NCBI RefSeq assembly: GCF_052857255.1
Contig: NC_135500.1
Span: 101,331,394 to 101,395,393 of the forward strand
DNA length: 64,000 nucleotides
DNA from: Amblyomma americanum
Taxonomy: Eukaryota > Arthropoda > Arachnida > Ixodida > Ixodidae
Direction: 5' to 3'
The notes beneath the pieces are model-generated. The model did no database searches. It had not been told where the DNA came from and saw only the letters and a program-made list of their open reading frames with translations. Shown piece by piece: positions 25,304 to 37,710 of this stretch (its first letter is position 1; every line of letters begins with the position of its first letter). Made by a program: the position numbers and the translations under genes.

Positions 25304-26929
25304 CCAATTTCCTCAGGCGTTCTTCGTATAGTACCTTACTCTGAGCTTCTCGTGCTTCGAACATTGCCCAGCCCATATCCCCCTGTACTGCCTCGTTTGT
25401 GGTTTTCCCTTGGGCACCTAGTGCTAATCTTCCGACAGTTCTCTGATTTACTTCTAATCGCGACTGAACTTCAGCCCTTAAGCATAGAACCGCATTCCCG
25501 AAAGTAAGCCCTGGTACCATTATTCCTTTCTAAATACCTCTGAAAACTTCATACCTGTTGTACCCCCACAATGCCCTATGTTTCATTATCCCGGTATCTC
25601 TTCGCCCTTTTGCTATGAGAGACTGTTCGCGCTTTTCCGTGTACAAATGCCCGCTGTTTACCCATACCCCGAGATATTTGTATTCGGCCACTCGGGGTAT
25701 TTCATGGCCTTGTATTGTAAGCTCCTGATCAGTTGTGCCGTTGAAAACCATCACAACCGACTTAGTTGCGCTAAAACTGAAACATAGACTGTCTCCTTCG
25801 TCTCCACAGCAATTCACCAAAGTTTGCAAACCTTCCTGGCTATCTGCTAACAGAACAGTATCGTCCGCATACTTTAAACCCGGCAGTCTTTGCTCAACAA
25901 CCTTTCCGCCTAATGTGTATGACAGATCATAACCTAGATTGCTTCCTTGTAGCCTTCTTCCCATACTTATCATATAAAGCATGAACAGCAGCGGTGATAG
26001 AGGACATCCTTGCCTTAATCCTCTCTGTATCTGGACAGTTGTTGTACTCTTAATTCCTTCCCATGTTATTTAAACTTCATTTTCTCTATATATTTCCTGT
26101 ACAAATTAATTACCTCCTGACTGACACCTTCACCTTTTAATATGTTGCACAGGAGTTCCCTGTTCACGTTGTCGTATGCACCACTTATGTCCAAGAAGGC
26201 TAAATACAGAGGTCTGTTTTCCGCCTTAGCTATTTCTATGCACTTCGTAAGCACGAACAGGTAATCATCTAAGCGCCTACCACTTCTGTACCCGTTCTGA
26301 ATTTCCCCGAGTATTCTATTACTTTCTACTCATGACTGCATTTTTATTTTCACCGCCTGCATCGCCAGCCTGTATGTAACTGATGTTATCGTAATCGGTC
26401 GGAGGGATTTTATGTTCGTCTTATTGCATTTTCCTTTATGAATCAAATTCATTTTACTCTGTTTCCAGCTCTGCGGAATTTGCTGTTTCGTTATGACTGC
26501 CTCCAATACTTTTATCAGCGTTTCCTTGCCTCTTGAGCCAAGTTGATTAATTAGCTTGATTGGAATTTCGTCGGTCCCTGCTGACGTACATCTTGGAATA
26601 TTTGCTTCCGCCTTTTTCCAGTTAAGATTCGTTAGTTCCACGCTGTTTTCTATTGTGCGTTTCTGTGTTGCTCCCTCATTTGGCGTGATTACTCTATCGT
26701 CTTTCTTAAATGACTCAGCTATAACTGATGAAATGTAGTTCACAGCGTCATCTCCCTTTAAACATTTCCCTTCGGCATCATGAATCTGTTCCTGCTTTCT
26801 ATGATTCGCTTTGCCCAGCCAGCTTATATGGTTCCAGAATTTTCTTGGCACCCCTCTAGTTGCATCGCGAACTTCAGCCAGCCAGCGATCAGAGGACTGC
26901 TTTACTTTAGCCTGGACGAGGACCTGCAC
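25269..26929 (-). pseudogene. LINE T1 reverse transcriptase remnant
   Basis: RT blocks in order on the minus strand. Template-contacting N-terminus: ADEIPIKLINQLG-like text near 26560. Finger region: IPQSWKQSKMNLIHKGK near 26450. Motif A: LAFLDISGAYDNVNRELL at 26190-26150. Motif C: LKYADDTVLLAD near 25870, intact YADD. Thumb: YKYLGVWVNSGH near 25690. Frame breaks lie near 26330, 26066, 25985 and 25525. The catalytic residues survive although the frame does not. Confidence 0.8.
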
Positions 26930-27164
26930 TTGCTGTTTCTTTTGTCGATAAGATTCCCATTTTTTGGCCTATTTTTTCTTCAGATAACTGCGCCCTCTTT
27001 GCTTCTCTGTGTTCCCGTGATGCCAACCGTCGTTGTTTGATGGCCTCCCTAATTTCCTTATTCCACCAACTTCGTGGCTTCCTCTTTCCTCTCCAGCGGT
27101 TTACTCCTTTTACTTGTTTTATTTTTGTACTAATGAGGAGTTCTAACTTATTATAATCCCACTT

Positions 27165-27893
27165 TTACATGGGATGTGTCTCTATTGCTTCCTCTATACA
27201 CGAGGCTGTTTGCGCTATTTGTTCGTAATTTAATTTTCCGCACTCTGTTTGACTCCCCTTCATTTCTCTTTTGATCAGGGCTCCAAACTGTAGACTAATA
27301 CGCTTATGAACACTACCGAGGCTGTACTTCCCCTCTTCGTCTATTTTCATCATTGCGAGCTTGCTATACATCCCCTGCGTGATTAAGCAGTAGTCAATGG
27401 TCGTTTGCCTGTTACGGGATTCCCACGTGATTTGTCCCTCACATTTAGTTTCTCTATATACAATAACTAGGTTGTGTCGCTCACAGAAGTCTAGCATCAA
27501 CTTCCCGTTATAATCTGTGTATCCATCCAGATCCTCGATGTGGCCATTCATGTCCCCCAACAGAATAATATTGGCGCCTTCTCCAAACTGCTTTATATCG
27601 TCATTGAGACACTTAACTAGATCCGTGTTCTCTTGCTTGCATTTCTCCCCTGTCCCTAAATAAACTGCTCCTAGCCATGTCCTTTTACCGGCAATTGTAC
27701 CCGATAGCCAGAGATGTTCTTTGCAAGTTGACTTTATCAATTTGTTCCTTGATGTATCAGCATACCTACTCCTCCTCCCTTCCTCTCTGTTGTTGTTCTG
27801 TTTCTCTCTTCCCAGACGTAGCCATCAATATACGCTGGACGTGATCTGCGTTCAGCGCCACTGCTCTCCACCGCTATAAAAAGCCTGTCCTGA
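27165..27893 (-). pseudogene. LINE T1 endonuclease domain remnant
   Basis: The N-terminal part (27893-27740) reads AYIDGYVWEERNR and GGGVGMLIHQGT, then a frameshift. It continues in the 191-codon frame 27740-27165 with IILLGDMNGHIEDLDGYTD (the G-D-x-N endonuclease motif) and TTIDYCLIT (S/T-x-I-D-Y motif). The endonuclease of APE-type LINEs nicks the genomic target. The first ~60 residues with the catalytic Asn/Glu motifs are missing. Confidence 0.75.
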
Positions 27894-27929
27894 ATGAACT
27901 TGGCCACTGGGCACGGTGGCACCGCTAGT

Positions 27930-28553
27930 ATGCGGCACGCTGACAACTCGTTTGTTCTCATCGTGCAGGTGAGAAAACATTTCCGATATTGCCTACGCTC
28001 AAGTGACCCTTTTCTGGTAGTGCTGCCGTGCCCACCGTTTTGTATCCTGGTTCTTGATGTCGCCTTGGCATTAAGAAAATTGCTGCTATTAGGTGGTGAT
28101 ATTGAAACTAACCCGGATCCTGATCTAACCCAAATTTCAAAACAGCTGAAGGATATTGCAGTCGATATCATAGATATTAAAGAAAAACGCTTGGTAGACA
28201 TAGAGAACAAGCTTGAGCTCCTCACAGTCCTAGAAAGCAAAGTTGAATCCTGTCAACAAGAAATAGCTTGCATGAACCAAGTCATAGACACCCTTCAACA
28301 AAATATTGGCGACCTAGAAAACCGCAGTAGGCGATCCAACCTAATTAGCTGTGGCCTACCAAAGAAAGATTAAACTAGCGAGTCGTTAGAGCAAACTGTG
28401 AACAAAGTCATTATTGAAGACACTCTAGAGCTAGAAAAGGTTGCCATCGAGCGTATACATAGGTTGGGAAAACCCGCTGCAGATAAAACTAGACCGGTAA
28501 TAATGAAGTTACTTGACTGCAGACAAAGTTGCAATCCTAAGTCAAGGATTCAA
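27930..28553 (+). pseudogene. CR1-like LINE ORF1, N-terminal part with 2A-like motif
   Basis: From the ATG at 27930 the frame gives a hydrophobic leader, then LLLLGGDIETNPDP at about residues 50-63. This is a 2A-like ribosome-skipping consensus (D-[VI]-E-x-N-P-G-P) with the critical G changed to D. A coiled-coil region follows (KEKRLVDIENKLELLTVLES and onward to about 28330). After an in-frame TAA (28371-28373) the same frame resumes with VAIERIHRLGK and RPVIMKLLDCR, typical of LINE ORF1 RNA-binding domains. A splice-donor-like CAG|GTGAGA lies at 27967-27972. Confidence 0.7.
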
Positions 28554-30620
28554 ACTAAGAACAGGTCTGCGACTGACATTATCATCGCCCTCGTCTCATC
28601 AATTGAGGAGTACCTTCATGCTGGGTACATCCCAACAGCCGTTTTCCTAGATATCAAGGCCGCTTTTGACTCCGTCTTTCACCATGCAATTCTCGCAGCC
28701 TTTGGCAGTGTTGGCCTTGGAGGAAGGCTATACAAGTGGATTAGGCACTATTTAAAAGAACGACAAATTTTTATTACCACTCCAAACGGTCCAACACGCT
28801 TTCACGCAGTGGAGAGGGGCGTACCACAGGGAGCGGTGCTCAGCCCTCTCCTGTTCAATATTGTCCTTATTCACATAAGAAGACAATTTCCGCGAGGGGT
28901 CCGCATAACAATTTATGCTGATGATATCTGCATCTGGACCGCGTCACGTTCGCGCTATATTACCCAGCAACGTCTTCAGAGAGCACTATTGCACATTTAG
29001 ATGTACCTGGCTTCCAGAGGTCTTCGTCTCTCGCCAGAAAAGAGTGTTGCAATGGCGTTTACAAGAAAAACGATGACCCGATATCCACTGCTCCTAGGCG
29101 GACGATCGCTGCCATATGTACGATCTCAGCGATTCCTGGGTGTTGTAATCGACTATAATCTGTCATGGTCACCTCAGATAAAAAAACTCCGTGCGAGGAT
29201 TACTGCAGCATCGCAAGTGTTCAGGTTCATGGCGGGAACAAGGTGGGGTAGCAACTGCCGATCAATGCTTCTGCTTGAAAAAGCCTACGTTGAAGGAACC
29301 TTACGCTACTGTCTACCAGTGCTTCAAAGATTATCTACATCAAGCAATAAGACTCTCAATGCCGCACGGAACAACTGCCTGCGAATATGTCTTGGCCTCC
29401 TAAAGGGTTCCTCTGCATCAGGAACAGTAGCGGAGGCAGGATGTCTCCCACTAGAGGTAATTGCCGCCCAGGAAACTATGCGTACCCATCTCCGCCATGT
29501 CCTGCAAGGGAAGAAGCACTTCCTACACCGTGTCCACCAAACTCACAGCAACTCTAGCTTTGGCCAGGCAGTGCAGCTCCTGCCCCTTCCTACTATCAAT
29601 CAGCCTCAGAAACTACTACCTCTGGCCTTTCCTCCATGGACACTCTCTCCTCTAAAGGTGAAGACGTCTGTTCCAGGTGTGAATGCAAAGAGCCGCATGC
29701 CACAGGCAGCACTTCTGCAAGCTACTCTCGCCTACTTAATCGAAGAATATACGCAGCACACCCATATCTTCACCGATGGTTCAACTACTAAAGAAACTTC
29801 TTCTTGTGGCCTTTATGTGGCCTCAACAGGCCATGCCCTTTCTTACCGGCTGCAGCGGAGGACCTCCTCTACAACAGCTGAGCTTCACGGCATTAAGGAA
29901 GCTGTTTCTTACATCTTGCGCCGAATCGCCGGCCGTTGGGTTATCTTCACCGATTCAAAAGCATCTCTGCAGATCCTGGCCAACCTGCTGAAGAAAACGA
30001 ATCACCAGCGAGTTTCCCTGGACATTGGGTATATCCATCATTTAGCTATTGCCGCTGGCCACTGCATAACATTTCAGTGGGTACCTGCTCACTGTGGCAT
30101 TATGGCTAATGAAAAAGCAGATGAAGCGGCCCGTAAGGGCCATCAACATCAGAGATACATTCGAAGTTTTCTCACGAAATCTGATGCGTCCCAAATGGCT
30201 AAAAGTTTTGCGTATCGGCTTTGGAGTTTGCCGACACATCAGTACCAATTTCTTCACTCAATCGACCCACATCTTAGATCAAGACTCTCACCCAGAATTC
30301 CTCGATAACTAGAAACACTTTATCACCGACTTCGACTGAATGCTGCATATACAAATGGCCTGCGATACCGTTTTGGACAAATGAACAGTCCGCATTGTGA
30401 CAACTGTGCTTCGATAGAAACTGTGGAACATATCCTGCTTGAGTGCCCTGCGTATGCTAACGAGCGTGCGTACTATGAACATTGCATGCAGAAGCTCTGC
30501 CCAGTGCCCCTAACAATGGACAAAGTTTTAGGCCCCTTAGCCTGCTTCAGGCAACAGAGACTTGCAATGAACTTTCTTTTTACATATTTAAAATACATTG
30601 GACAACTCGATAAGCTCTAA
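28554..30620 (+). pseudogene. LINE ORF2: RT, RNase H and zinc motif, two in-frame stops
   Basis: One reading frame over ~690 codons with stops only at 28998-29000 and 30306-30308. RT motif A is FLDIKAAFDSV, motif B is RGVPQGAVLSPLLFN and motif C is ITIYADDICIW. The thumb includes RFLGVVIDYNLSW. RNase H has HIFTDGSTT, TTAELHGIKEA, VIFTDSKASL and ANEKADEAA, giving the D-E-D-D set. The C-terminus has CDNCASIETVEHILLEC (CX2CX7HX4C). The RNase H domain places it in the I-superfamily group. Preservation suggests a fairly recent insertion. Confidence 0.85.
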
Positions 30621-30916
30621 ATTCACTTGCAGGTTACATTCATGCATTCTTCTTGCAGTGAACTTCGTCAGCCCATTCGTCGGACTATGCACTCCATCAT
30701 TCCATAGGTTACATCAATAGTCGCTACTGCATCCTTATTACCCATTTCATGGCTGCATTTTATCTTCGTTTTTTTTCCACCTCTTCCACGCTGCTCTCCT
30801 GCAGTATTTATCTCCCAAATTCCCCTCCCTACGCAGAGTAGCATGTCAGCGATATTGAAACGCCGGCTAAATTCTATGTTTCTTCATTAAAGAGTATCTC
30901 TCTCTCTCTCTTTACT
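28554..30916 (+). mobile_element. RNase H LINE inserted in the CR1-like ORF1
   Basis: A 5'-truncated LINE: RT from before motif A, RNase H, zinc motif, 3' UTR with ATTAAAGAG and a (TC)n stretch at the end. The proposed 6-bp target duplication ATTCAA occurs at 28548-28553 and 30917-30922. The host ORF1 resumes immediately after it (SIGEDFSKRIRN). An open frame that spans the left junction (28398-29000) is an accidental fusion of host ORF1 and inserted RT. Confidence 0.75.
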
Positions 30917-30922
30917 ATTCAA

Positions 30923-31160
30923 TTGGCGAAGACTTCTCTAAAAGAATACGAAACATGCGGAAGAAACTTTGGGATAGTGCAAAATCAAATCGCGACAAAA
31001 AGAAGAAAATATCACTTCGTTATGACAAGCCTTACATTAACAAACGCGCATATATTTGGGATGAAGAAAAGAACGAGAAAGTACCGATGCAAAAAAACGG
31101 CCCAGAAACAAGCCGCCGAATAACCCGTCAAACCGCACAAGCTGCACTATCAAAAAATTG
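30923..31160 (+). pseudogene. CR1-like LINE ORF1, C-terminal part
   Basis: The frame with IGEDFSKRIRNMRKKLWDSA and ISLRYDKPYINKRAYIWDEE gives the basic C-terminal domain of the CR1-like ORF1, downstream of the nested insertion. It ends at a stop at 31159-31161, just before the endonuclease frame opens. The alternative frame from 30923 is a shadow. Confidence 0.7.
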
Positions 31161-31161
31161 A

Positions 31162-33920
31162 TATTGATAAATGTAAATGCCCCCAGTGTCCTAAATGAAA
31201 CGGAAGACTTAGAAAGCCTTCTAGTCGACTACGATCCCAATATTGCGGCCATCACGGAAACATGGCTATAACCCGCTATATTCGATCACGGGATTCCCCG
31301 CCAAACTACACAATCATCCAGAAAGACCGGCCTTCACGATGTGGAGGCGTGGCCTTACTGATAAAAAATTCTCTTTACTTTGTCCTTACTGAGGTGGACA
31401 ACGCTGAAGCAGTTTTATGAAAACTATTGTGCGATGGGATGTCGGTTATAACTGGTTGCGTTTATCGAAGCCCGTCCTCTGAGAGTGCATGTCTTTCAGC
31501 AGTTAAACAATATATGCAGCGTCATGTTCATCAATCCAGGATTATTCTTGCGGCAGACCTTAACCTTGCCGGTATAGTCTGGCCAACAATGCACTGCACA
31601 TCAGAAGCTTAAGAAGCGCTAATAGACATAGTGCTAAATTTTAACCTTCATCAACTTGTCACTTGTCCTACTCGAATTCAAGGCTCAGCAAAAAATATCT
31701 CCGACCTCATATTTCTTAGGGACCATTTTCCTCTAAGTGAAGCAAAAATGGAAATTATTGAAGGGATAGATGGCCACAGTATACCTATGTGCACACTCCA
31801 GCTCGATCATTCCATTACCAGCCCGTCTATGGTAAAAAAAATTTTCAACTTTCATAGGGCAGATGACGCCAGCCTGCTAACTCATCTGTCGCAATAATTC
31901 AATTCCTTCTTGGAAAAAGCTTCTGAAGAATCTACTGACGTAAATATTTATGGCTACATTTTAAAAGCATCGTCCTGCAGCGTGTAAAAAAATTCATCCC
32001 AAAGATAAACAAAAAACAGCAGCTTAAGAATCCATGGATCACACGTGAAGTCATTCATGCTAAACGTCGCGTATAACGGCTTCGTAGGGTTAACAAGATC
32101 AGCTCAAAATTATCCACAACTTTGAAGTTAAAGTTTACGGTAACACAGTTCAAGCAAAAACTAAAGTATTCGAAACAATACTACAACACTGTCACTTTAC
32201 CTAGCTTCTTGAAGCACAGCCCGCCAAGAATCTGGAAACATCTGCGCAGTACCCGGCCAACGACGACCAAACTAACCAAAGACGAGAAAAGTACAGTAGC
32301 TAATCAATAAAACAATTTCTTCCAGTCAGTCATCACGAAAGACAACGGTTCACTTCCCCCCTCTCCCGCCACCCCGTGCCTCGGTGCTAGATCTCTTAAC
32401 AATAACAGACGCCGGAATCCACAGTCTTCTCCTCAACATTGACCCTAGGAAAGCAAGCGGTCCCGACGAAATTCCAAATGAATTCCTAGAAAAATACGCT
32501 GAGTGGTGCAGTAGAAATCTAGGACAGCTTTTTCGCAAGTCACTATCAACTGCTAATCTGCCACATGATTGAAAAAAAGCTAAAATAGGGCTGATCTACA
32601 AGACAGGAGACAAAAATAATGTTGCTAATTTCAGACCTATATTGCTCACCAGCACTTCATGCAAAGTACTAGAGCATATCATTTTAAAACACATAACAGT
32701 CTTTATAGGACGCGAAAATATACTCTGGCCCTACCAGCATGGTTTTCAATCAGGCTTATCAATCATAACTCCACTAACAGTGGTAGTTCATCACCTTGCT
32801 TTTTGTGTTAATGATCGTTCTCAAATTCACATGATTTTACTTAATTTTTCGAAAGTCTTTGATTGCGTAAGTCACGCCAAGCTCATTGCAAAACTGGAGA
32901 AAGCTATTGGGAAGGAAGAAGTTTCACCTTGGATTGCAGATTTTTTAACAAATCGCTCTCAGCTTGTTTTGTTCGATCATACGCCATCTGATATCGTACC
33001 TGTCATATCTGGAGTACCACAAGGCTCAGTTCTTGGGCCAGTGCTATTTATTAGATTTATTTACGATATAACCAATAATATAGGGTGCAAAATAAACTCT
33101 TTTCTGATGATTGTGTGATATATAAAGAAATTAACGGCCATGACAACCATCTTGCTCTTTCTGGTTCTCTCAACACTCTAGCCGAGTGGTGCTCCAAGTG
33201 GCAACTGTTTCTTAATGTAAATAAATCAGTGTCAATGACGACTACAAGAAAAAAAACAGCCATCTCACTTCACCTATACCGTTAATAACATGCCTCTTTC
33301 GAAGGTCGATCAACATAAATACTTAGGCATAACATTGACATCAAACCTTAAATGGGAAGCACATAACGAATATTACCACTACTGCACTGCGAAAGCTTTT
33401 ATCTAAAAAGACGCCTAAAGCTCGCTCCATTGAATACTAAGCTTGTGGCGTATAAAAAATTTGTGAGACCTATTTTAGAACACGCTGACTATTTTTGGTT
33501 TTCTTACACAGCAACTAACACAGCTAAACTTGAAGGCGTACAAAGAAAAGCCATAAGGTTCACACACAGCAAATACAGTCCTACTGACTCACCCTTGCGT
33601 CTCTGAGCCTGTTCAGGCCTTAACACACTATCGACGAGAGCAAAACAAGTTCGGCTTAAGTTCCTTTGTCAAATTATGCAACGTCAGTATAAAATGGATA
33701 CCACCCTGTACATTTCATATTCGCAAGCTAGAAAAACACGGCATCAACACGAGCATACGATGAGTATTCTTTTTCTAACGGCACATTCAGCCACTCATTT
33801 TTTCCTCACGTGATCAGAGAATGGAATGAACTTAGCTCATCATTAACAACGACAAATTCATTATCAGGGTTTCTTTCACAGTTAAAGTTAATCACAAAAG
33901 ATTATTAAGATATTCTAATG
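31162..33920 (+). pseudogene. CR1-like LINE ORF2: endonuclease and reverse transcriptase
   Basis: The endonuclease begins near 31162 (LINVNAPSV...; SLLVDYDPNIAAITETWL). It continues with RCGGVALLIKN, RIILAADLNLAGIVW (31535-31575) and ISDLIFL. RT starts at about 32384 with NIDPRKASGPDEIPNEFL, then FRPILLTSTSCKVLE, FSKVFDCVSHAKLI (motif A), SGVPQGSVLGPVLF (motif B) and FSDDCVIYKE (motif C, after a frameshift near 33105). HKYLGITLTSNLKW follows. At least five stops or frameshifts break the ORF. Motif A has FSKVFD where the family usually has F-x-K-A-F-D. Confidence 0.78.
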
Positions 33921-34228
33921 TTTGTTCCCGATTCTATTTTAAGTAGCACTCTCAATAAGTAGAATTGAAATGCAGTTGCTTCTTTAAACTTTCCCGTTTT
34001 TGCTTATGGCTATGACGTGCACCGCTGTTGTCATTATATACTACGTTGTTTCCTATTGTATGTTTCTATTACATTGTCACTTGTATTTTGATGAATTATG
34101 CCGTTTCCCCGTGATTTGTGTCACTCACACGTACACTTGTACGCGTACATTAAATCATTGTTCATGCCCTTCTGTTAGGCTCTCGGCTGAGAGCGGCAGT
34201 ATTGTAAAATAAATAAAATAAAGAAATT

Positions 34229-35944
34229 AAGTTGCTAGCCATTTTGGTTAGGACATAGCCGGCGTCGCTTTGGGGATTTATACACCATAACCTAACAAAC
34301 AAACAAATGTATTCCCTTTCTGCGCTATTCTCGCAAAACTTTTTGTGCATTCTACATAGATTTCGAGTTGAGGGTTCTATAAAGAGCGGCGCACGTAAAA
34401 AAATACGGTAAAGCATCTACCTGGTGATCATCAGTAATGTACTGCAATGACATGTTGCCGTTCACAGCCGTGTAGAATAAAGCTAATTTCACCTCCATAG
34501 TACCACCAGGATTTCTGTGCGAGGCCCCAGAAATGTACGCGTGTAATAAAGTGATTCGTGTGCGAAGCTACAACACGGAAAACGATGCAGGCTGTAAGCC
34601 AATACATTCATTGGGGTCTAGCAGTAGTTTCGACACCCTTCCTTTGACTGACAGCAACGAAGGGTAGCGTCGCCATCAGTGGCGTGGTTACCTGCGTAAC
34701 GGTATTCCAACTAGTGACCATGAAAGAGGACCAGGAAAGAGTAGTTAAGCATAACAGTGCATTTAACACGACAATGCTTATTTCAGTGGCAACGAAAAGT
34801 GTGATGTGCAAGTCAAGCTGTTACGAATGAGAACTGCAGGCTATCGCATCTCACTGACAGAAGCACTCGTCTCTCTGTCTTTAACGAGCGTTCACAATAA
34901 CATACCATTTGCAAAACTCTGAGTCAGCTTTCCTGCTTAACAAAAAACCATTTTACCAAGGTGGAACGGTTCGTACTGAGGGGAGAAGTGGGGTGCAACA
35001 CTGAAGACTTTTATTCTAACCCCTCTGTCGTGCACGCACTTGACGAGCACTAACTTGGAACAGCTAAGTTTCAACCTTCCTTCGATATCCCAGCGCGGTG
35101 AAGGTACATGGCACGTACGAATCAGTGTATTGGCTCACTTGCACTTGAACCCTTAATCTTAGCAGCAACACACAACAAATCCTGCCAGCATAGGCGCATG
35201 GCAAAATTCTATCTATGCCCCCATCGCTGCACTTAATTAATGCTCCCAGTGTGGATCAGCCATGATCAGCCGCCATTGAGGAAGGGTTTTAACGCGTAGA
35301 AGCTGGCTTCCAGAGTTTTACAAACCTCCCATATGTGCAACAAATTATGTTTCGCCAAAATGAAAAATAACTGGCGGCAAAGCACAGCGAGTTCACTTGT
35401 TACTGTGGTTATGCTTTAATTCGGCGCTGTGGTATAAAACTCCTGCTTCTTACACATCATCAAGCAAAGCGCTAAAAGTTTAAAACAATCGACGGCGTCA
35501 GCAAAATCTGGCCCCACTCACGGCACGCAAAAAAATAGGCGAAGAAAATCTTAGCACATGCGTCACCTAATAAGGAATCCTTTTGAATGAACAGCTCGCA
35601 TTTTAACGAACATAGCATTAAAGATATTTTTTCATCCATTTGCATGAACACCAGCGGCTTGGACTTTTATTGAGTGGAGCCGCTTACCACTTATATTAGC
35701 CTGACATAATCTGAACAATCAATATTTCTTCTCTCTGTTCTTTTTTATGCACCCCCACATTGATATAGGACCCATAACTACAAATGAAATATATGTTCAA
35801 AAAACCATCTCCTATTCCTCTATAGCTGAGTTTAGTTGCTGAATGCTACAGGTGGGATTAGCCTTGCTTATTTTGGCGGCAATTCCTCCACCGTAGCCTC
35901 ACTTATAAGTGAAGAATGACCTAAAACCTGTCGCATCGACTACG
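34229..35944. other. Unassigned sequence
   Basis: No element terminus, conserved frame or tandem repeat is recognised in this 1.7 kb. Confidence 0.45.
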
Positions 35945-36210
35945 CTATGTGCACAGTCACTTATTATAGTACATATTCCACTGCCACAGTCACCGTCTAT
36001 GCACACATTCACTCCACACAGTCTACACCACAGTCCACTCCAGAAGTCACCATCTATACACATATTCAGTCACAGTGGAACATAGCCCATTGCAGTGCCA
36101 CAATCTATGCACACATTCACTCACAGTATAACATAGTCCAGTCCAGAAGACACCATGTCCGCACACATTCAATCACAGTAGGCCATAGTCCGTTCCTGCT
36201 GTCACCATTT
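35945..36210 (+). repeat. Minisatellite, ~52-56-bp unit
   Basis: Four to five imperfect units anchored by [GC]CACACATTCA[CA]T-like words at 35994, 36050, 36102 and 36154. They are interspersed with CATAG[TC]CCAGTCCAGAAG. The low-complexity sequence produces a spurious Thr/His/Ser-rich open frame. Confidence 0.7.
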
Positions 36211-37710
36211 AGAAACAAGATCAGTGTTCTGCAGGAATGTTAAAAGAAGGTTTGCAGCCTCCCTTCTGCATGTCTGGTTTCCACTCGGGCAGACAATACT
36301 CTCGCCCTTTATACTCGCTTGTTCTCTACTAATATTCCTTGTACACAGTCACATTCTAAATTATTGTATTTCACACGGGAAAAAAGAGGCATTTTTTTCT
36401 GACTCCTTGAACATGCGACGTTACATAAACTTCCTCGTAAGAAGGGGAGTTGTGTTTTAAAACGCTTTAGGCTTCGTTCTTGACACTGTAGCCGGTCATG
36501 ACGTTTTTTATTACGAAACGATTCAGTGTTGCCAAGAGAAAAAATCTGAGGTGTTTTCTGCATATCTGTTTTTTCCTGCGCGCCCTCGTGCGACATCATA
36601 CCTCTTTTTCCGCTGAAAACACTTTAGCGGTATCAGACTGTTTACTCTGGGATGCGTGGAGCGCCAGGACGCGCACACACACAGATAAAAGGTCAAGCCT
36701 CGCTTACTGAAGTGAAAGCCACCAAACAAGCTTAAATGTCAACAGCAGCAGGCCGGCCGGCTCCATTTTGGGACAAGGCTTTTCCTACAGTCTCCGATTT
36801 ACCACACATCGCACTGAAAGCCCAAACTTCACGCCTGCAAATCATTTCCGCTCCTCACTTCAAACCACCGTTCGCACTCAAGACTACGTTTTAATTTGCT
36901 TCTCGTCCACTTTATCACCCCAACATAGAAGCAGTTATATGCTCATCGTTATGCATGCCCAGCTTACGTGAATTTTGCTGTACATATTTGTTTAGCCTTT
37001 GAAGTAATGACCTCTTGCTTATTTGTAGCCCATAGCTCTCCTGTTTGGTATCTAACACTTGCATGCGGTGCTTTTTCATTTATTATATTGCCCTAGTGTC
37101 CTTCTGCATCTAATATCAAGATTCCTCTGTAGTCGCCAACGTTCAGAATTAGAGCCAAGCCTCAATGGTCGCACTGGCTAAGTTTTTTTTGAAAGGTTAC
37201 GGTAGCCCTTGCCGAAAACCTGAAATGTTCTCCTGATTTCTCTCTCTAAAGCTGGATACGCCACAAGATCAGACGATTGCACGCACAGAAAGTAAAAAAA
37301 TAAGCAATATGATAGACACCCGGAAAAAAGCAGCCCGTTTTGTACCGTTGAAAGGCAAAAAATTTGGGCTTAACGAAATAATAAGTTCGATATGAGTCTG
37401 CCCGGACAAGAATTTGCTCAGACAATATTTTCAAATTGTAAGCTTTTCTTCATGTTGTCGGGCGCATACGAGAGAAGCAGCCATTGAAGGGACGCCTCTG
37501 CTGTAAAATTGTAGCACTATTCTGTGTCTGTGAAAGGAACTATGGCGGCCCAGCGCGCTAGGCAACACGCTAGGAGGAGAAGGGAAGTTCGCACCCACCG
37601 CACGAGCATGCACTTATCTGTCTCGGTTTCCTTGCGTAAACACCAAAGTTCACGTGTGCTGGAGGAGTGGGTCTGGGTTTGAACCTAGACCCTCTGCGCG
37701 CCAAGCGCGC
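36211..37710. other. Unassigned sequence
   Basis: Nothing recognised in 1.5 kb. Open frames are short, and the minus-strand frames near 36300-36700 carry no domain signature. Confidence 0.45.

Larger units (their letters stand above)
24594..27900 (-). mobile_element. LINE 'T1' (endonuclease + RT), minus strand, 5'-truncated
   Basis: A 3.3-kb non-LTR retrotransposon read on the minus strand: apurinic-type endonuclease, RT, then a terminal zinc motif. The 3' UTR contains AAATGGCGAATT and CTGAGCATAGTGG and ends in a (CCAT)n tail at 24594-24610. A second copy lies on the plus strand at 59184-63700 and shares coding blocks and 3' UTR. The 5' end is lost at about 27900, abutting the start of another LINE. 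Several stops and frameshifts separate otherwise well-preserved blocks. I do not assign a named clade. Confidence 0.82.
27905..34228 (+). mobile_element. Near full-length CR1-like LINE with 2A-like peptide, split by a nested LINE
   Basis: The plus-strand element starts at ACTGGGCACGG (27905) and ends in an (AATAAA)-rich tail (34200-34228). The order is leader, ORF1 (27930-28553, continuing 30923-31160), then endonuclease and RT (31150-33920). A 2.36-kb RNase H LINE (28554-30916) interrupts ORF1. Removing it leaves about 3.96 kb. The ORF1 N-terminus carries a 2A-like motif (28081-28121), as in several CR1/L2-group LINEs. Multiple stops and frameshifts show it is inactive. Confidence 0.78.

Noticed and set aside
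28398..29000. A natural fused ORF1-RT protein
   Set aside because: The frame crosses the boundary between a host LINE and an inserted LINE at about 28553. The fusion is accidental.
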